Source: Sycobia sp. Sy_11
Taxonomy: Eukaryota > Arthropoda > Insecta > Hymenoptera > Epichrysomallidae
Reading direction: 5' to 3'
DNA length: 64,000 nucleotides
NCBI GenBank assembly: GCA_018907035.1
Contig: JACCIC010000187.1
Span: forward strand, 1,020,571-1,084,570
Shown: positions 1 through 12,518 of the stretch, one piece after another
Numbering within the stretch: the stretch's first letter is position 1
Layout: every line of letters starts with the position of its first letter
Notes under the pieces: model-generated
What the model was told of the DNA's origin: nothing
What the model saw: the letters and a program-made list of their open reading frames with translations, nothing else
The model's database searches: none
Program-made: the position numbers and the translations under genes

Positions 1-1400
1 TTGACTTCGAACAACCGTGATTATGAGCAGTTATGGCCGATCAGAATCCAGATTTGGATGCAGCACATCTCAAAACCTGAGAATATAATTTTATTCTTAT
101 TTTACCGAACTAAAAATTTTTCATGACCCTCCAAGGCCGAAGAGCCGATATATTAGCTCGGTCCATGATAGGACCATTGTACATAGTTGATAAGTGATAC
201 GAGATATAAATTCGAACACTTTCAAAGGAGGTTTTGAAACTTCAAAACCCGGGCCTTTAAAGTTTAAATAATTTTTCCACCTCTAGATCACCTAAAGCAT
301 CATCAGTATGACGGGACTCGGTATGTTTTTGCGCCGTAATTTTTGGATACTATATCTATATACTAGCATTCCCAGTTTTCGGTTTTACCCGAAATAGTAA
401 CGTAACCGACTTATCAAATAGTTAAATACTATCTATGTAAAAAATACTCTGTATAAAAATATGTTGCCTATTGATTATTTTACCTATGATAATATTTCTG
501 CAGAAAAAAATCCTACCTCAGGGCCCCTTGAAACACTGTCAGTGGTATGGCTGTATTCGGTTAGTCTCGAGATAGTCCCATCGTTCTATTTTTCTGAATA
601 TTGACGATTTTTGGGCATTACAAATGTCGCAATACCTTTAGACGGACATTGAATATTTATTCCTAAATCCACGACAATTTTATAGTTTGCTGAATTTATT
701 TTAGAATAATAAAAAAGTTGCAAAAAATTAAAAACTCAAATTATATAGCTCATTAAAATACATATTTTTTGTTCTCTATAGTTTTCGGTGCAAACACTAT
801 TTCTGGAAAAAAGCAATTTTTATCGTAGAGTACTTACTGCGAGCACTCATTTAGATTTCCGTATGATTGTAATGATTTTACAATCGATTCCACATAATCA
901 TAAAATTTCTGTGATTTTTTTACAATATAATGGTTTTTATTAAATAGAGATACATTAAAAACTAAATATAATACATTAAATGTTTTAATAGAAGTAAAAA
1001 GACAAAAAAAAGTTATTCATTCAAAGAATGCTTGCAATTAATGTTGTTTCTGAGAAGATGCACATTAGTGCGAAGTGCATAGTTTTTAGGAGATATTCAT
1101 AAACATAATAGTATTAATAACTGATGCAAATATCTTATTTTTATAATTTTCAATTAATAAATAAATTGATCGATTTTGTTACATTTAGTTTCTCCGGAGA
1201 TTTTCTTTAATTTAAAATTTTTCACTTTAAAATACGTATTGTTTTAATTAATAAATGGTTTATTCATATACCATTAGTTCGCCATTTATTCAAAATAAAT
1301 AATTTATATATTTCAAGTACTTTTTTTATTCAAAGCTTTATTAACTTCCATTGAAGTTATTTAGCATTACATACAAGTATTTTACAGAGTTTTCGTCTTA
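1..1400. other. AT-rich intergenic DNA, no gene seen
   Basis: I see no open reading frame with coding character and no splice-bounded exon in this stretch. It is AT-rich with a slightly GC-richer first 350 bases. A perfect 9-bp inverted repeat with a 2-base loop lies at 230-249 (GGTTTTGAA, AC, TTCAAAACC). The right-hand end runs into the 3' end of the decayed retrotransposon. Confidence 0.5.
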
Positions 1401-4400
1401 CAAGGAGTAAAATATACATGTGAGCTTTCTATATGCTACTGATTTCTTCTTTTTTCCTTCTTTTTATTATTGATTTAACTTGCAGCTATAGAAGAATTGG
1501 TACATAATATTATAAATGTGTAAGTTTTTGCTGCAAGTAAGCATTTTGCCCTGAGAGGGGGTGACATATGTAATTTCTTCAATTGATTTAGTAGTCGTAT
1601 TCTTTCATTGTTAAACGTTAGACATTGCCATAGAACGTGATCAAGGTCTTGAATTGCAGCATTACAAGAACATATAGGATTATCAATAATATTAACGCGA
1701 GCAAGAGACACAAAAAGACCGTAGTGATTAGCTCTACTTCGATTAATCGTTACAGTGTTAGCTCTAGAGAGATTAAAATTGTAGAACCATGGTTTCTTTC
1801 TAATTTTATGATAATATGCAAAATGTTCTTGACCTTTGAATAGTCCGATACTAGTAATTTTGTTATCAGTATTTTGTATTGCTTTTGTCTTAAAGATATG
1901 TTTTAAATCAGAGAAGGGGAGCCGTACTTACTTTACTGGTTCTACAAGTGTAGCGGTTTTGGCTAATTGATCTGCTATTTCATTCCCTTTGATACCTATA
2001 TGGGCTGGAATCCACACTAATGGGATTTTTTGCACATATTTTATGAAATTCTATAATTTGTTTTTTAATTTGATATATGTTCTTATTACATTTAATACTG
2101 AATTTAGATCGATTTAATTTTTACAGTACGCTTAATGAATCGATGAACACGATAGCATTATGTTTGGAATTCGACGTGGCTATGTCTGGTGCTTCGTTAA
2201 TGGCAATCCTTTCCGTTGTGAATATAGATGCATAATATGAGATGCTCAAAAGCAAGCTATACCTACTGAGATATTATTGTTAATTTTTCTTTCATCTGTA
2301 AGTTCTAATGGTTTTGACTATCAATTATATTTTGGTATAACATAATTTCTTTTATACTATTAATAAGGATTCTTTTATTTTTTGATTTTTTAAAGTTAGT
2401 ATAAGCACTGTCTATCGTTTTATACACAGACAGATTAGAATTTGACAGTACTTTTGATAAATAACTTAGACACAGGTATTTTATCTTGTCTTTAATAAAA
2501 GTAAGTTTAGATTCATCCAGCAAGATATTGGTGGTTGTACTGATACGGTAGCCTAATACTAATTAAATTGCTGCATACTGAAATTTTTCAAAAATTTAAC
2601 GTTCCTTTTCCTTTTTAGAATAGTAAATGAAGCAGACATAGTCTATAATAGACCTCATGTATGGCTTATAAATTATAAGAAGGGTATTCGGATCAGCTCC
2701 TCACCAAGTTCCTCTGATATATTTGATTACGTTAAAAGCTTTCATTACATTATTTTTAACTTTGTCAATAGGATATTTAAAGGATAATTGATAGTCGAAT
2801 ATGACGCCAAGATAGCTTTCTTTTTCTTGAGAGTTAATACATATGTTATAAATGTTAATTTTTGTAATTCCACATATGATGTTACGATTATTAAAATCTA
2901 TCATTTGTGTTTTGTGCACTGAAAGTTCGAAAACAAAACTGAACAAATTTTTTCGTACAGTAGACACCGCTTTTTGCATGATTGACGAACAGGATTTAAG
3001 CGAGTTTTTTAACTACAATCACTTTTGGAAATATTTTTCATAATGTTTGCTATTAGGATATTAAAAAGTCATGGGCAAAGAACACCTCCTTGTGGGACAC
3101 CCGTATAACAATTTCTCTGTTTATCTCCTGTGACTCCTGTATATATATATGCCTTTCATAACTTAGGAATTTTACGAATTTAATTAAATTTAAGGGATAA
3201 TTCAGTTCGAGTAACATATCAAGTAATATCCTGTAGTACATTGTCGAACGCACTGGGCATATCTAAGAAAGTAACGAGAACATGTTTTTTCTTAAAGCCT
3301 TCTTCAATTTTCGATGTCAAGTGAACGAGATTATCAGTAGTCGATTGACCTTTGCGAAATTCATATTGCGCACTGGGTATAAAATTATTTTTTTCAAGCT
3401 ACCATTGTAAACGATTTTTAACAAGACTTTTGAACAGTTTACAGGTGCAAGACGACAAACTTATTGGTGGAAAGCTTTCGTTATCTGCTTTGTTAATAAA
3501 TATAGTAAAGGAATTTTACCATTCTGTCGGAAAGTCGCAATTATCATACATTTCATAAAAAATGTCCAAGAGAACTAATTGATAATTTAACGGTAATTTT
3601 TTCAAAATGTCATAATCAATTCCGTACATCCCCGGGGACGAAGAGCTTGTTTGGAGCTTAACACGATGTTAAATTCGGAATATTCAAAGGGATCGTTTAA
3701 AAAGATATTTTCAACACAATTAGGAAGCCAAGATGGATCGTTGGGTACCCATGCTGGACATATATTATCTACTGTTTGACATATTTTATCATATTACTAG
3801 AATTGTCATTAAAGAAAATGTTATTTTAGTATATTTATGTTCACAGTATTCCAAACGTAAGTTTTGTTTGTGTTAAAGTTAATTAATTCAGCAAAGGCAA
3901 TAAAGCTTTCTTTTTTTGTCATGAAAAGTTTTTTTAGCTATTGCGGCTTTTTTCTTATATTAAATATAGTCGTCGAGTTTTTTGGTGTATTGCCATTTGT
4001 TGAAAACTGCTTTTCTCAGACGTTTAATTTTATCACAGTCGGTATCCCACCATTTAGCTGGATTTTGTTTATAATTGTTTATTCTACCGTTTTTACATAT
4101 TTTTTGGGAGTACTAAAAGCTACCGCATGGCTTATTTCCTTGATAAAAAATTGTAATTTACAGTTTGGACTGAGGTGACAAAATATAGCTTGAGAAAACT
4201 GATTAAAATTATTTAATAATATTTGCGCAAATTTTTCCCAATTAAGTCTCTTAACTTTAATTTTAAATGATTTTTTTATAAAGGTATTTAGTTATAGAAA
4301 CAGTTATACGAATAGGAAAATGGTCGGAACCATAAGAACCATCACTTACAGAAGTTTTTATTTTACCTATTAATCTTATGGTCGAAATAATTAGATCAAT

Positions 4401-5242
4401 ATTAGTTTTTTTACATGTACGATAATTAAATCTAATAAGTTTTTCTGTATTATGAATAAACAAATCGTTACATTCAATTCAATTAAGAAATCGTGTACTG
4501 TTTGTGTCGTAGGTTTTAGTTGCAATAGGTGTGATGTGCGTTGAAGTCGCCAAGAATTATGCTGTCTGAAGTATAGTCAATATAGTTGAATGCATTATTC
4601 CACTGTTCTTAAGTGAGTATACTGCCATGTGGTCTATAATAAGCATAGATTTTCAGTTGAGATTGGATATTTGTCATTTTTATTCCAAAAATTTCAAAAT
4701 CTTCGTTTGAACATTCAAAATTATCAATTACTTCAGTGTCGAATTGAGATTTAATCACGAATAGTATTCCGCCTCCTCTATTATGTTGTCTGTCCTTTCA
4801 TAGAGTTTTCTACGCTCAAATACTAAATTCCTTTCCTTGGAGAATAGTGTTAGTGAGCCAGGTTTCGGCACATTCAAACACATCGATATGTGGTAATATA
4901 TTCGATAATTTGTATTTACGCTGTATAATTCTTCTAAAATTCCAGAAAAAGATATTTAATTCTTTTATAAGTTCCTATTTTCATATAAGATAAGGTATAA
5001 TAAATATATTTAAGTAAATGTTTATTGAAGATTGTAAGTAGGACTGCTATTATTCTAAGTTTCGTATTCCATATTTGTGTTCTGGCTAGATGAGATTGAT
5101 GCTGTGCTCAAATATAATAATTGATATTTAATATGTATGGGTTTCCCTTTTATAATTTTATCTTCGACTGCTGGGTGTACTTTTTCGATAATTGCAATAA
5201 TACTCGAAACATCGTCAATCATTGTCTTTGCATAACAATTGT

Positions 5243-6345
5243 CTATGTAACGATATCGGTGTTGTTAAAGCTTTCTTTAATTGGATTTAAAAATTTTTCG
5301 TAAATAATAGACATAGACGAAAGCTCTCTATTAAATATTTCTTTTGTTGGTAGCAGAGCTTTTTCTAGCGCAAGTAGTTTTTCTTTTAACTTTTCATCCT
5401 TTTTATCCTGTGTTATCTTGCGCTTTTTAGAGCTTTCACTTTCACTTTTAGGTAATTGTTTAGGTTTAGTAAAATGTTGGTTTTCTGTATTATCTACTGC
5501 TGATGTAGAAACTTTTTCAGTTAAGCCTACGTTTAATATAGAAATATCAGATGCCTCGGTGCTAGTTACGGACAGAGATCTCTTATTTTGTTGTGTATCA
5601 TTGTCATTAATATTCATAGTAGGCACGTTGGAATTTTCGATACTGTTTACCTTTTGCCAATGAACCGTTTATTCTAATGTGGGACATAATTTGGCGATGG
5701 CCCTATTTGTTTACAAATAAAGCACGTGGTGGATTTCGTGGATAAGTATGTCCAGTATGTAGTGTTGTCAAAATTTATTTGTAAACTATCGGGAAGAATT
5801 TTTCCGTCTTCCTCATTAATATAAAATTGCCGACGTAAAGAGTAAATGTGAGCTCATTCTAATTTTTGAAAGCTTGCCTTGATATCACTAATTTGAGAGT
5901 TTATTTTAATTCCATTCTTGTATAGGGCGTCTTGAATTAGTTATTCCGGAATAAACGGCCATACATTGGAGATAACAACCCTTTTATTGTTACTAAATTA
6001 AGGCTTTATTTGTATGGTGTAGTCCTTGATTGTGATATTCTGATTTTTTAGCTCTTGAACTAATTTTTTGCTCGATAAGTAGATAATTACCCGTTTATCG
6101 GAGATTTTAGAAATATATCTTATATCGCTAACTCTTATTAACTTTTCTAAGCCATCAAGGTAGTTATCGTTTGTCAAACCTTCAATGGAATCTAATACAA
6201 TTGCTTCCTCTTTTGTAGGTCTCATTTTAGATGCTGCAACATTTGCATATGATTACTGCGTGTAAACTGGCATTGTTGAGAAACTGGTACTTTGGGTTGG
6301 CGTAAATAAATCACTTTTTGGAGCTTCACTCATAGAAGTCATGAC
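5243..6345 (-). pseudogene. Retrotransposon ORF1 (gag-like), broken
   Basis: The likely start is ATG at 6345, beginning MSEAPKSDLF. Twenty-six codons on there is a single in-frame TAA, after which the same frame continues through SYANVAASKM into MRPTKEEAIVLDSIEG, ending at 5998. A Cys-rich segment near 5715-5680 (CFICKQ) looks like one half of a decayed CCHC zinc knuckle. The C-terminal part (5626-5243) is Ser/Lys-rich with a basic stretch SSKKRKITQDKKDEK, as is common in LINE ORF1 products that bind nucleic acid. The pieces are in different frames or interrupted, so no functional protein is expected. Identification as ORF1 rests on position upstream of the endonuclease and on resemblance to insect retroelement gag-like proteins from memory. 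Confidence 0.7.
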
Positions 6346-6359
6346 GACGTTCAGCTGCA

Positions 6360-6386
6360 GCTGATGCAGTTAAAAACTGCATCAGC
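6360..6386. repeat. Perfect 12-bp hairpin in retrotransposon 5' region
   Basis: GCTGATGCAGTT (6360-6371), loop AAA, AACTGCATCAGC (6375-6386). It lies about 15 bases upstream of the ORF1 start in the element's 5' untranslated region. The perfect pairing is notable because the rest of the element is decayed. Confidence 0.8.
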
Positions 6387-6425
6387 CGTAGCAGCTAATA
6401 AAACTGATCGTTAGCACTAGCACGA

Positions 6426-6850
6426 ATGCACTATATTGCATGGAGATTTCTGTATTATTATACACAATTACGAATAGGTTTATTTAAATTTACGAATTAG
6501 AGAGCAAACGTGTCTACTCGAGACGACTGCTCAATACCGAATGGATTTAAAATAGTAAAATGTTTATTTAAATACAGTAAATATTTTTTTTATGAATAAA
6601 AACTACCAATTTATTTACTCTAAAAATTTGTTTGAAGAAATTCGATTTATATTTTGAAAAATATTTATTTGCTTTAAAGACATATTTTTTAAAAGGATAT
6701 TTTTTAATTTCGTATAATTCAAACACAATATAAAATGTAACTGCAGTATCTTAACTTATTAGGTAGCCATTTTAGAAATTTTTGACTATGTAAACGTACA
6801 CTAGATATATTGCAATAAAGAGTAATTATATTTAGATATTATTTATTATA

Positions 6851-6905
<55 letters not shown>

Positions 6906-8170
6906 GTGAAAACATTTATAATTAATTTAAATATTAAAAAAACGCACGATAAAAAAGTGCATATTTATATTAATAATATGCGGAATCATAAAATGCATAC
7001 GTATATGTATATTCATTATGTAGGATATTTTATTTATACCTAATATTTCTCAAATATATTCTGTAAAAAACTGACTTCGAAAAACTCGTAACGGTTGCCG
7101 ACCTCTCAAAATTTTGCGAGAAACGCTTGTTGCAAGGAAGGGAAGTGTGCCGAGGCACGTAGGTCCTTCAGTGCTCGGAAGACTTTGGTCCGGGCAAGTC
7201 GTCGCAGATCGTCTGCTCTGTACGCGGTTTACTGCGAGTCGAGCCAACTGTTTAATAATTAATATACTGACTTAGTACCCTGTAGTCAATCGGACAGTGT
7301 GTTGATTTATTAATTTTATCCATACCTGACCTTCTAGTAATTATTTCAGTCGGATAATTATTTCTAGCCATCCAACAAAGTGACAAAGTATTCTTATTCA
7401 TTTAATTAGTTATATTTTCGCCACAATTATAATATGGAAACGTTTCTTAGCGGCGCGCATTGTCACCTGCGTCCGTTCCGGCCGGGTCCCTTGAATAATC
7501 GTCAGTGTGCACATTCCATATTTTTCCTAACGTAGACTTTTTTGCATTGAAGAGTTAATCCATTGCAGTGAGAGTCATACATGGATTATAAGGATAAGCT
7601 TACATAATATACAGATATGCAAAAGTACCTTTCCATTTCTTATATACTTCCTTTTGCGTATAAAATTAAAGAAAATGTGAGATATAATGTGAATTTTATT
7701 TATTTAATCAATAATATTTATGTAAATAATAAAAGTGTATGTAAAGTAATAAATCATTGAATTCTAAAATATTAAGAAATGGCATTTTTATATTTATATA
7801 TGAATATTCTGATAAAGTTATTTAATCTTTATAACTGTGTGTATATCAATATGTATCATTTGTGTTATCAAATGTCTACTTTTCATATTTTTCAGAAACT
7901 GTCCATTGAGAAAAATGTTCACATTATTGGGATGCACCCACATTATTGGGAACATACAACTTTATATGAGTTGATATTCTCAAAAGGAGCTGAAATTTCT
8001 TTCAATTTCAAGCCTTTTTACCCATTTAGTTGCACTACATATACTAACGCGATATGTACCTGTCTCAGAATTGACTAGATGCTAGACACATTACCATATC
8101 TGTATAGATTATGAAAATTTAAATGTAACAATAAAAAAATTTAAATACATCGTTGTTATTTTTGAATTAT
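6426..8170. other. Intergenic DNA with a GC-richer patch (candidate promoter)
   Basis: It holds a (TA)n tract at about 6855-6902. Two GC-richer, CpG-containing patches lie at about 7070-7250 and 7435-7515 in otherwise very AT-rich DNA. Such patches often mark promoters or 5' exons in AT-rich insect genomes. The downstream RNF216-like gene has an acceptor-like TTTCAG just before its first coding exon (ending 10287), which implies an upstream noncoding exon. This patch is one place it could be. I found no convincing donor to prove it. Open frames here look non-coding. Confidence 0.3.
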
Positions 8171-8173
8171 TAA

Positions 8174-8593
8174 CCAATGTCTAATTGCCAATTAACAACG
8201 CAGGATTTGGATTTTCGGTCGAGAGGCTTTTATTAAAAAATGCAGGCGCAGGCAGACTTTCGCGGACTCTGAAAGAAATGAAAAGAAAGAAGCATCTATA
8301 GTTTATTTTCGAGAGCGAGGAAACTTATCTTGGCGAGTGAACGAGAGAGGAATCGGAAGAGACGTACGTTCGGTCCTTCGTCGCGTCCGATTTCGGTAAT
8401 GAACTTAGGTTTGATTCGTTCAAAAATTATAAAACATGTGAATTATGCGCCCGCGCTCTGGGCACTGCATATATCGAATTATATACATATAGCTTGCTCG
8501 GCTCTGCCTAAGAACAAGCATCGAGTTAACTTTATGTATTTTAATACACATACCACGGAGATCATGAAAAGAAAGTGTAAAGAAAGATGTTTC

Positions 8594-8628
<35 letters not shown>

Positions 8629-8839
8629 GATCTCCTGCTAATGCCATTGTAGTTTTAAATGTAAGATAGGGCGGACAGATGACCGCACTGTGATAAGCTT
8701 TCTCGCTATCGAGAAAAAACGCTCGATGCTTCTTTCCTTTCAGTTCTTTCAATCCGGGAGTCTCTGCCTGCATTTTCTAGTTCCAGCCTCTCGACCGAAA
8801 ATCCCAGTCCTGCGTTTTTGCATAGCTATTAAACATTGG
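8174..8839. mobile_element. TTAA-flanked foldback DNA transposon (piggyBac-like MITE)
   Basis: The element is bounded by TTAA on both sides (8170-8173 and 8840-8843) and begins CCAATGT... and ends ...ACATTGG. Long imperfect inverted repeats run about 130-140 bp inward on each side. The best-conserved block is TTTTCGGTCGAGAGGC near 8212-8227, matched in reverse near 8783-8798. A second, perfect 11-bp inverted repeat (GGAGATCATGA at 8557-8567 and TCATGATCTCC at 8625-8635) encloses a (TC)n tract. No transposase is encoded, so it is non-autonomous. TTAA duplication is the hallmark of piggyBac; the family assignment is inference. Confidence 0.7.
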
Positions 8840-8843
8840 TTAA

Positions 8844-10287
8844 TAACTCGAAAAGTAATTGCAATTCATTTTCAAGATAATTTTATTATTGTATTTAGAT
8901 TTTTATAATCTATACAGCTCTGGAACAGGCGACGAGGGCTAATTTGTCTCGCGTATCCAAAAAATGTTGGACTTTCTTATTGAGTTGCGTACGCCTATAT
9001 AAAATAGCATTTATATGCTATTTTTCGCAATAAGCCTATTGAATAAGCCAGCATATCATATTAGATATTTAGCTGTGTATCATGTTCCATTTTACTTCCT
9101 TTGATAACGAAGCGTACCTATAAAACAGACATCCTGTGTAATTACGTTATCGAGTTCTTATATATTTTTGAGATTCTCTGCAATTTCGTTTTTTATCGTT
9201 ATTTTTAATATTTTCGTTCTGAAAATGCTCATTTAGTTTAGTGATCCTCAATGTTTCAGTTAGACATATTAGTACAGTAAATTAATGTAGCAAAACCGAA
9301 AAACTTAAACAAGAAAAAAAGAAAAACTAAATAAAAAACACAATCTTAAATAAATTTAATAAATTGTACTTACTATAAGTATTCTAAATTACCAGTTTGC
9401 AAAGTACGAAGTAAATGTTAATTCTTATGGTATATTTTCAGTGCTGAAGAATGCTTGTGTCTATATATATATATATGAATATATGCTCTACATCATGTGA
9501 GACTTATGGAGTAAAAATAAAATTTTATTAATGCAAAACATCGAATGAATAACAAACAGTTGAGCCGTAGTTATAATTTAAAACAAATAAATAAATTTAA
9601 ATTAATTCTCGAAATATGTGCAGTATATGTTTCGATCTAGTAGACAATTATCAAGTTCAAACATGAAATTAATATGCTAAATTAAAAATTATTACAAGCG
9701 AATTAAATAATTAAGGTACTTTCCGCACGTACGCAAAATATACCTTCACGTCAAGAATTTTATCCTTATTTCCGTATATATCTATTTACGCTATGCGCGA
9801 AGCTGTTCAACTTTTATCATACAAAGTTATGAAAAAATGAAAGTATAGTGTAATGAATTTAAAAAAATGAAAGAAACTTTTTCTTTCTTAAAATCATAGT
9901 AAGATTTTGCCCGATATATTGCATTATATTATAAAAGAAACGTAACAATTTATAAAATCAGACATTTTGTAAGAAGTATACGAAGTATATATGAATATAG
10001 CTTGTAGTTACGGATAAAGACATTGAAGAATAAAAGACGATCTTTAATATCGCTATAGCTGTTAATTTCGGAGGTAGAGGGGTGGTATATGAAAAACAAA
10101 AGAATCGTATATAGAATAATAGCAATGAAGGCTATATAAGATATTTTGATATGTGCATATATACTACATTTTTGTTTTTATTTCAATATCCAGTATAAAA
10201 TTTAATACATTTTAATTGTTATTAAGAAATAAAGTAATAGTGAAAATAATATTTTTAAACAATATTATATAATTACTTTTGTTTCAG
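8844..10287. other. AT-rich intergenic DNA upstream of RNF216-like gene
   Basis: I see no coding region here. It is AT-rich with a short (TA)n run near 9463-9473. The segment ends in a pyrimidine-rich tract and TTTCAG at 10282-10287, a good 3' splice site 34 bases before the first coding ATG. At least part of this stretch is therefore probably a 5'-UTR intron. Confidence 0.35.
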
Positions 10288-10321
10288 AATTAAGAAAATT
10301 GTGCGTTTTACAGTTCTTACA

Positions 10322-12518
10322 ATGACAAGTGCAGAAAAAGAAAGTATAATTTCTACCGTAAAAGAATTAGAATTGCAAGAGATTTGTAGTTCTACTATGA
10401 AACAAAATTTACTACATACTCATAATTTGGAAGTGGAACGTAATTATACTACGTTGGTAGATATGTTTCCAAATATTGATGTAACGTATATAAAAGAAGT
10501 ATGTGAAAATCCGCCATTCCATAATATTGATGGTGATTTATTAGTTATGTTAATAAATTATCTTGTCAATTATGAAAATAAAATTAATATTTCTGATTTA
10601 ACTACGAAAACCCAAAATTATAACGAAATGGAATCGAATATGAGGGATCAGATCTTATCTGAGGAATTGACATTCCAAGAACTAAAAGAGAAAGAAAGGC
10701 TTAGAGAAGAAACGGAAATCGTTAACAACGAGTTATTTGCGAAATTTATTGAAGAGGAAAACATGAAAAGACAAACAAATATTTTGATAAACATTTTTCC
10801 AGATGCTGATCCAGAAAGTCTTCAAAATTTCATTAAAATGAATCATAATAATACTAATTCTTTAGATGAATTTGTGGAAGATAAACTTGTAAACAGAGAT
10901 TACTTAAAAAGAAATGAATATTTTTCACAATTAAAAAAAAAAGAACTAATTAACAAATATATAACAAAATTTAATGTTATAGAATTTGTAAACGAATTCC
11001 CGGATCCATTCGAATATTTTGAAAACCAAGAAAGAAAATGTGTGAAGCAAAATGAAGCAATAAGTTTTTTAAGCAATAGATATAGGAATAACTTTGATGT
11101 TTGTTGTTTAAAATTTATTGATTAAGTTAAAAGTGAGATATATGTAATTATTATGTTAGTTTATTTCAATACTAAATTAAATTTTTTTTTTTTGTATTTG
11201 TATTATAACTACATTAATAAGTTATAGTTATATTATATAAATCACTATTACAGTATTGAAGTTAATAATTACATAATAATTCATTTCTTAACTAAATTTT
11301 TTCTTCAAATTATATTCTTTTTTAAAACAAAAATAAAAATTTTAGGCAAGTTATATAAACCAAGTTTATAGATTAGCTAAATACAATTTAAGTATTACTG
11401 ATCAAAATTTACAAAAATATGCTAATTGTCAAGTTGATATACAATTCAATATTGAAACAAATGATTTAACAATTTTAAAAGAAATTGCTTTTATTCAAAA
11501 CAAAGAAAACATACAAAATTATTTAGAATTCATCAAAAAAGAAGAAGATGCAGAAATGCAGTTGTTAAGAGTAATATTGAATCTTTGAATTTTGTATATA
11601 GTATCAGATAGAACTACCAATATTTATTAAATAAAATATATGCTTATTTTAGGAACAGCAATTACTTTTTGAATGTCAGTGTTGTTTTGAAGAAATAAAG
11701 CCATACGTATGTGTAGAATGTGATAGTGGTCACATATTTTGTAAACCTTGTGTGATTAAGGGAACAAAACTAGCAATCCTAAATGGTCATACAAGAATAA
11801 AATGTTTAACACAATGTAGTAATGAGATTTCTTTAAAAACACTTAGAATAATTTTACCTTCAGATCTTCTTGAAATATTTTTAAAAAAATGTCAAGAATA
11901 TGAAATAGATGCTGCCAAATTAGATGATTTGGTTACTTGTCCATTTTGTGCATTTTCAATGGAGTTAAGCAAAGAAATAAAAATTTTTTCTTGTAAAAAT
12001 CCAGAATGTATGAAAATATCATGCAGGTATATTGTTTTATATTTTTGTACAATATTTTTATAATATACTGAATTAGTAATTTTTTAGATTGTGTAAGAAA
12101 TTAAATCATCTTCCCATAAAATGTGAAAATGTAATGAATGAGCATAAAGGGCGATTATTTATTGAGGAAGAAATGAGTGATGCGTTAATTAGGAAATGTA
12201 ATAGTTGCTCAACACCTTTTATTAAAATAATGGGCTGCAATAAAATGACTTGTATCAAATGTGGTGCAATGATGTGCTATATATGCCGTAAATCTATTAA
12301 ACAATATGATCATTTTGAAAAACCAAATGGGTAAGTTGAGTTTATGCAAAAATTTAATTTAATAATTGCATATTATGATTTAAGAATTTTTTTCTAGATG
12401 TAAAACTAACCAAGACTCAGATGCATTTGATAGGGAGCAAATTAACTTAAGAAGAGTATTAGCCGTACAAAAAATACTGCAAGAAACGCCAGATCTAAAA
12501 CTTCCTACAAAAATCTAA
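10322..12518 (+). CDS. RNF216 (Triad3)-like RBR E3 ubiquitin ligase
   Basis: Five exons: 10322-11098, 11346-11570, 11653-12026, 12088-12330, 12398-12518 (579 aa). The last four are well bounded; the end of exon 1 (GAT|GTTTGT) is chosen because the frame is otherwise stopped. The RBR module is at the C-terminal end. RING1 starts near residue 342 (CQCC..., GHIFCKPC). The IBR Cys pairs include CPFC and CKNPEC. RING2 carries CNSCSTPFIKIMGCNKMTC, whose last Cys (about C514) matches the catalytic thioester Cys of RBR ligases, followed by CGAMMCYICRKSIKQYDHF. This RING2 and tail are closest to RNF216. The family loads ubiquitin onto its own Cys and passes it to substrates. It ends soon after RING2 and lacks the long proline-rich tail of the vertebrate protein. 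The region before the RBR is Lys/Glu-rich without a motif I recognise. Start: first ATG after the acceptor, context ACAATGACA. Confidence 0.88.

Larger units (their letters stand above)
1440..6425 (-). mobile_element. Decayed non-LTR retrotransposon (LINE) with RNase H
   Basis: Read on the minus strand, this is a nearly full-length LINE in the usual order. ORF1 remnants lie at 6345-5243. An AP-type endonuclease follows, with RGGGILF near 4785, GDFNAHH at about 4551-4531 and SDGSYGSDHFPI within 4350-4310. Reverse transcriptase pieces include GVPQGGVLCP near 3105-3070. RNase H has a D-S pair near 2140 and the hallmark WIPAHIGIKGNEIADQLAK at about 2020-1945. A C-terminal Cys/His motif (CSCN..H....C) lies near 1680-1620. 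ORF2 is broken by several frameshifts and stops, for example TGA straight after GVPQGGVLCP, so the copy is dead. An RNase H after the RT fits the I-type clades; the exact clade is inference. I could not identify target-site duplications. The 3' end is near 1440, after a TAA stop at 1475-1477 and an A-rich tail. Confidence 0.85.

Noticed and set aside
7050..7247. A 65-codon minus-strand open frame in the GC-richer patch
   Set aside because: No homology, no splice or start context. The GC content explains the absence of stops.
8330..8773. Two overlapping open frames of about 100 codons
   Set aside because: They lie inside the foldback transposon on both strands, with low complexity and no homology I recognise.
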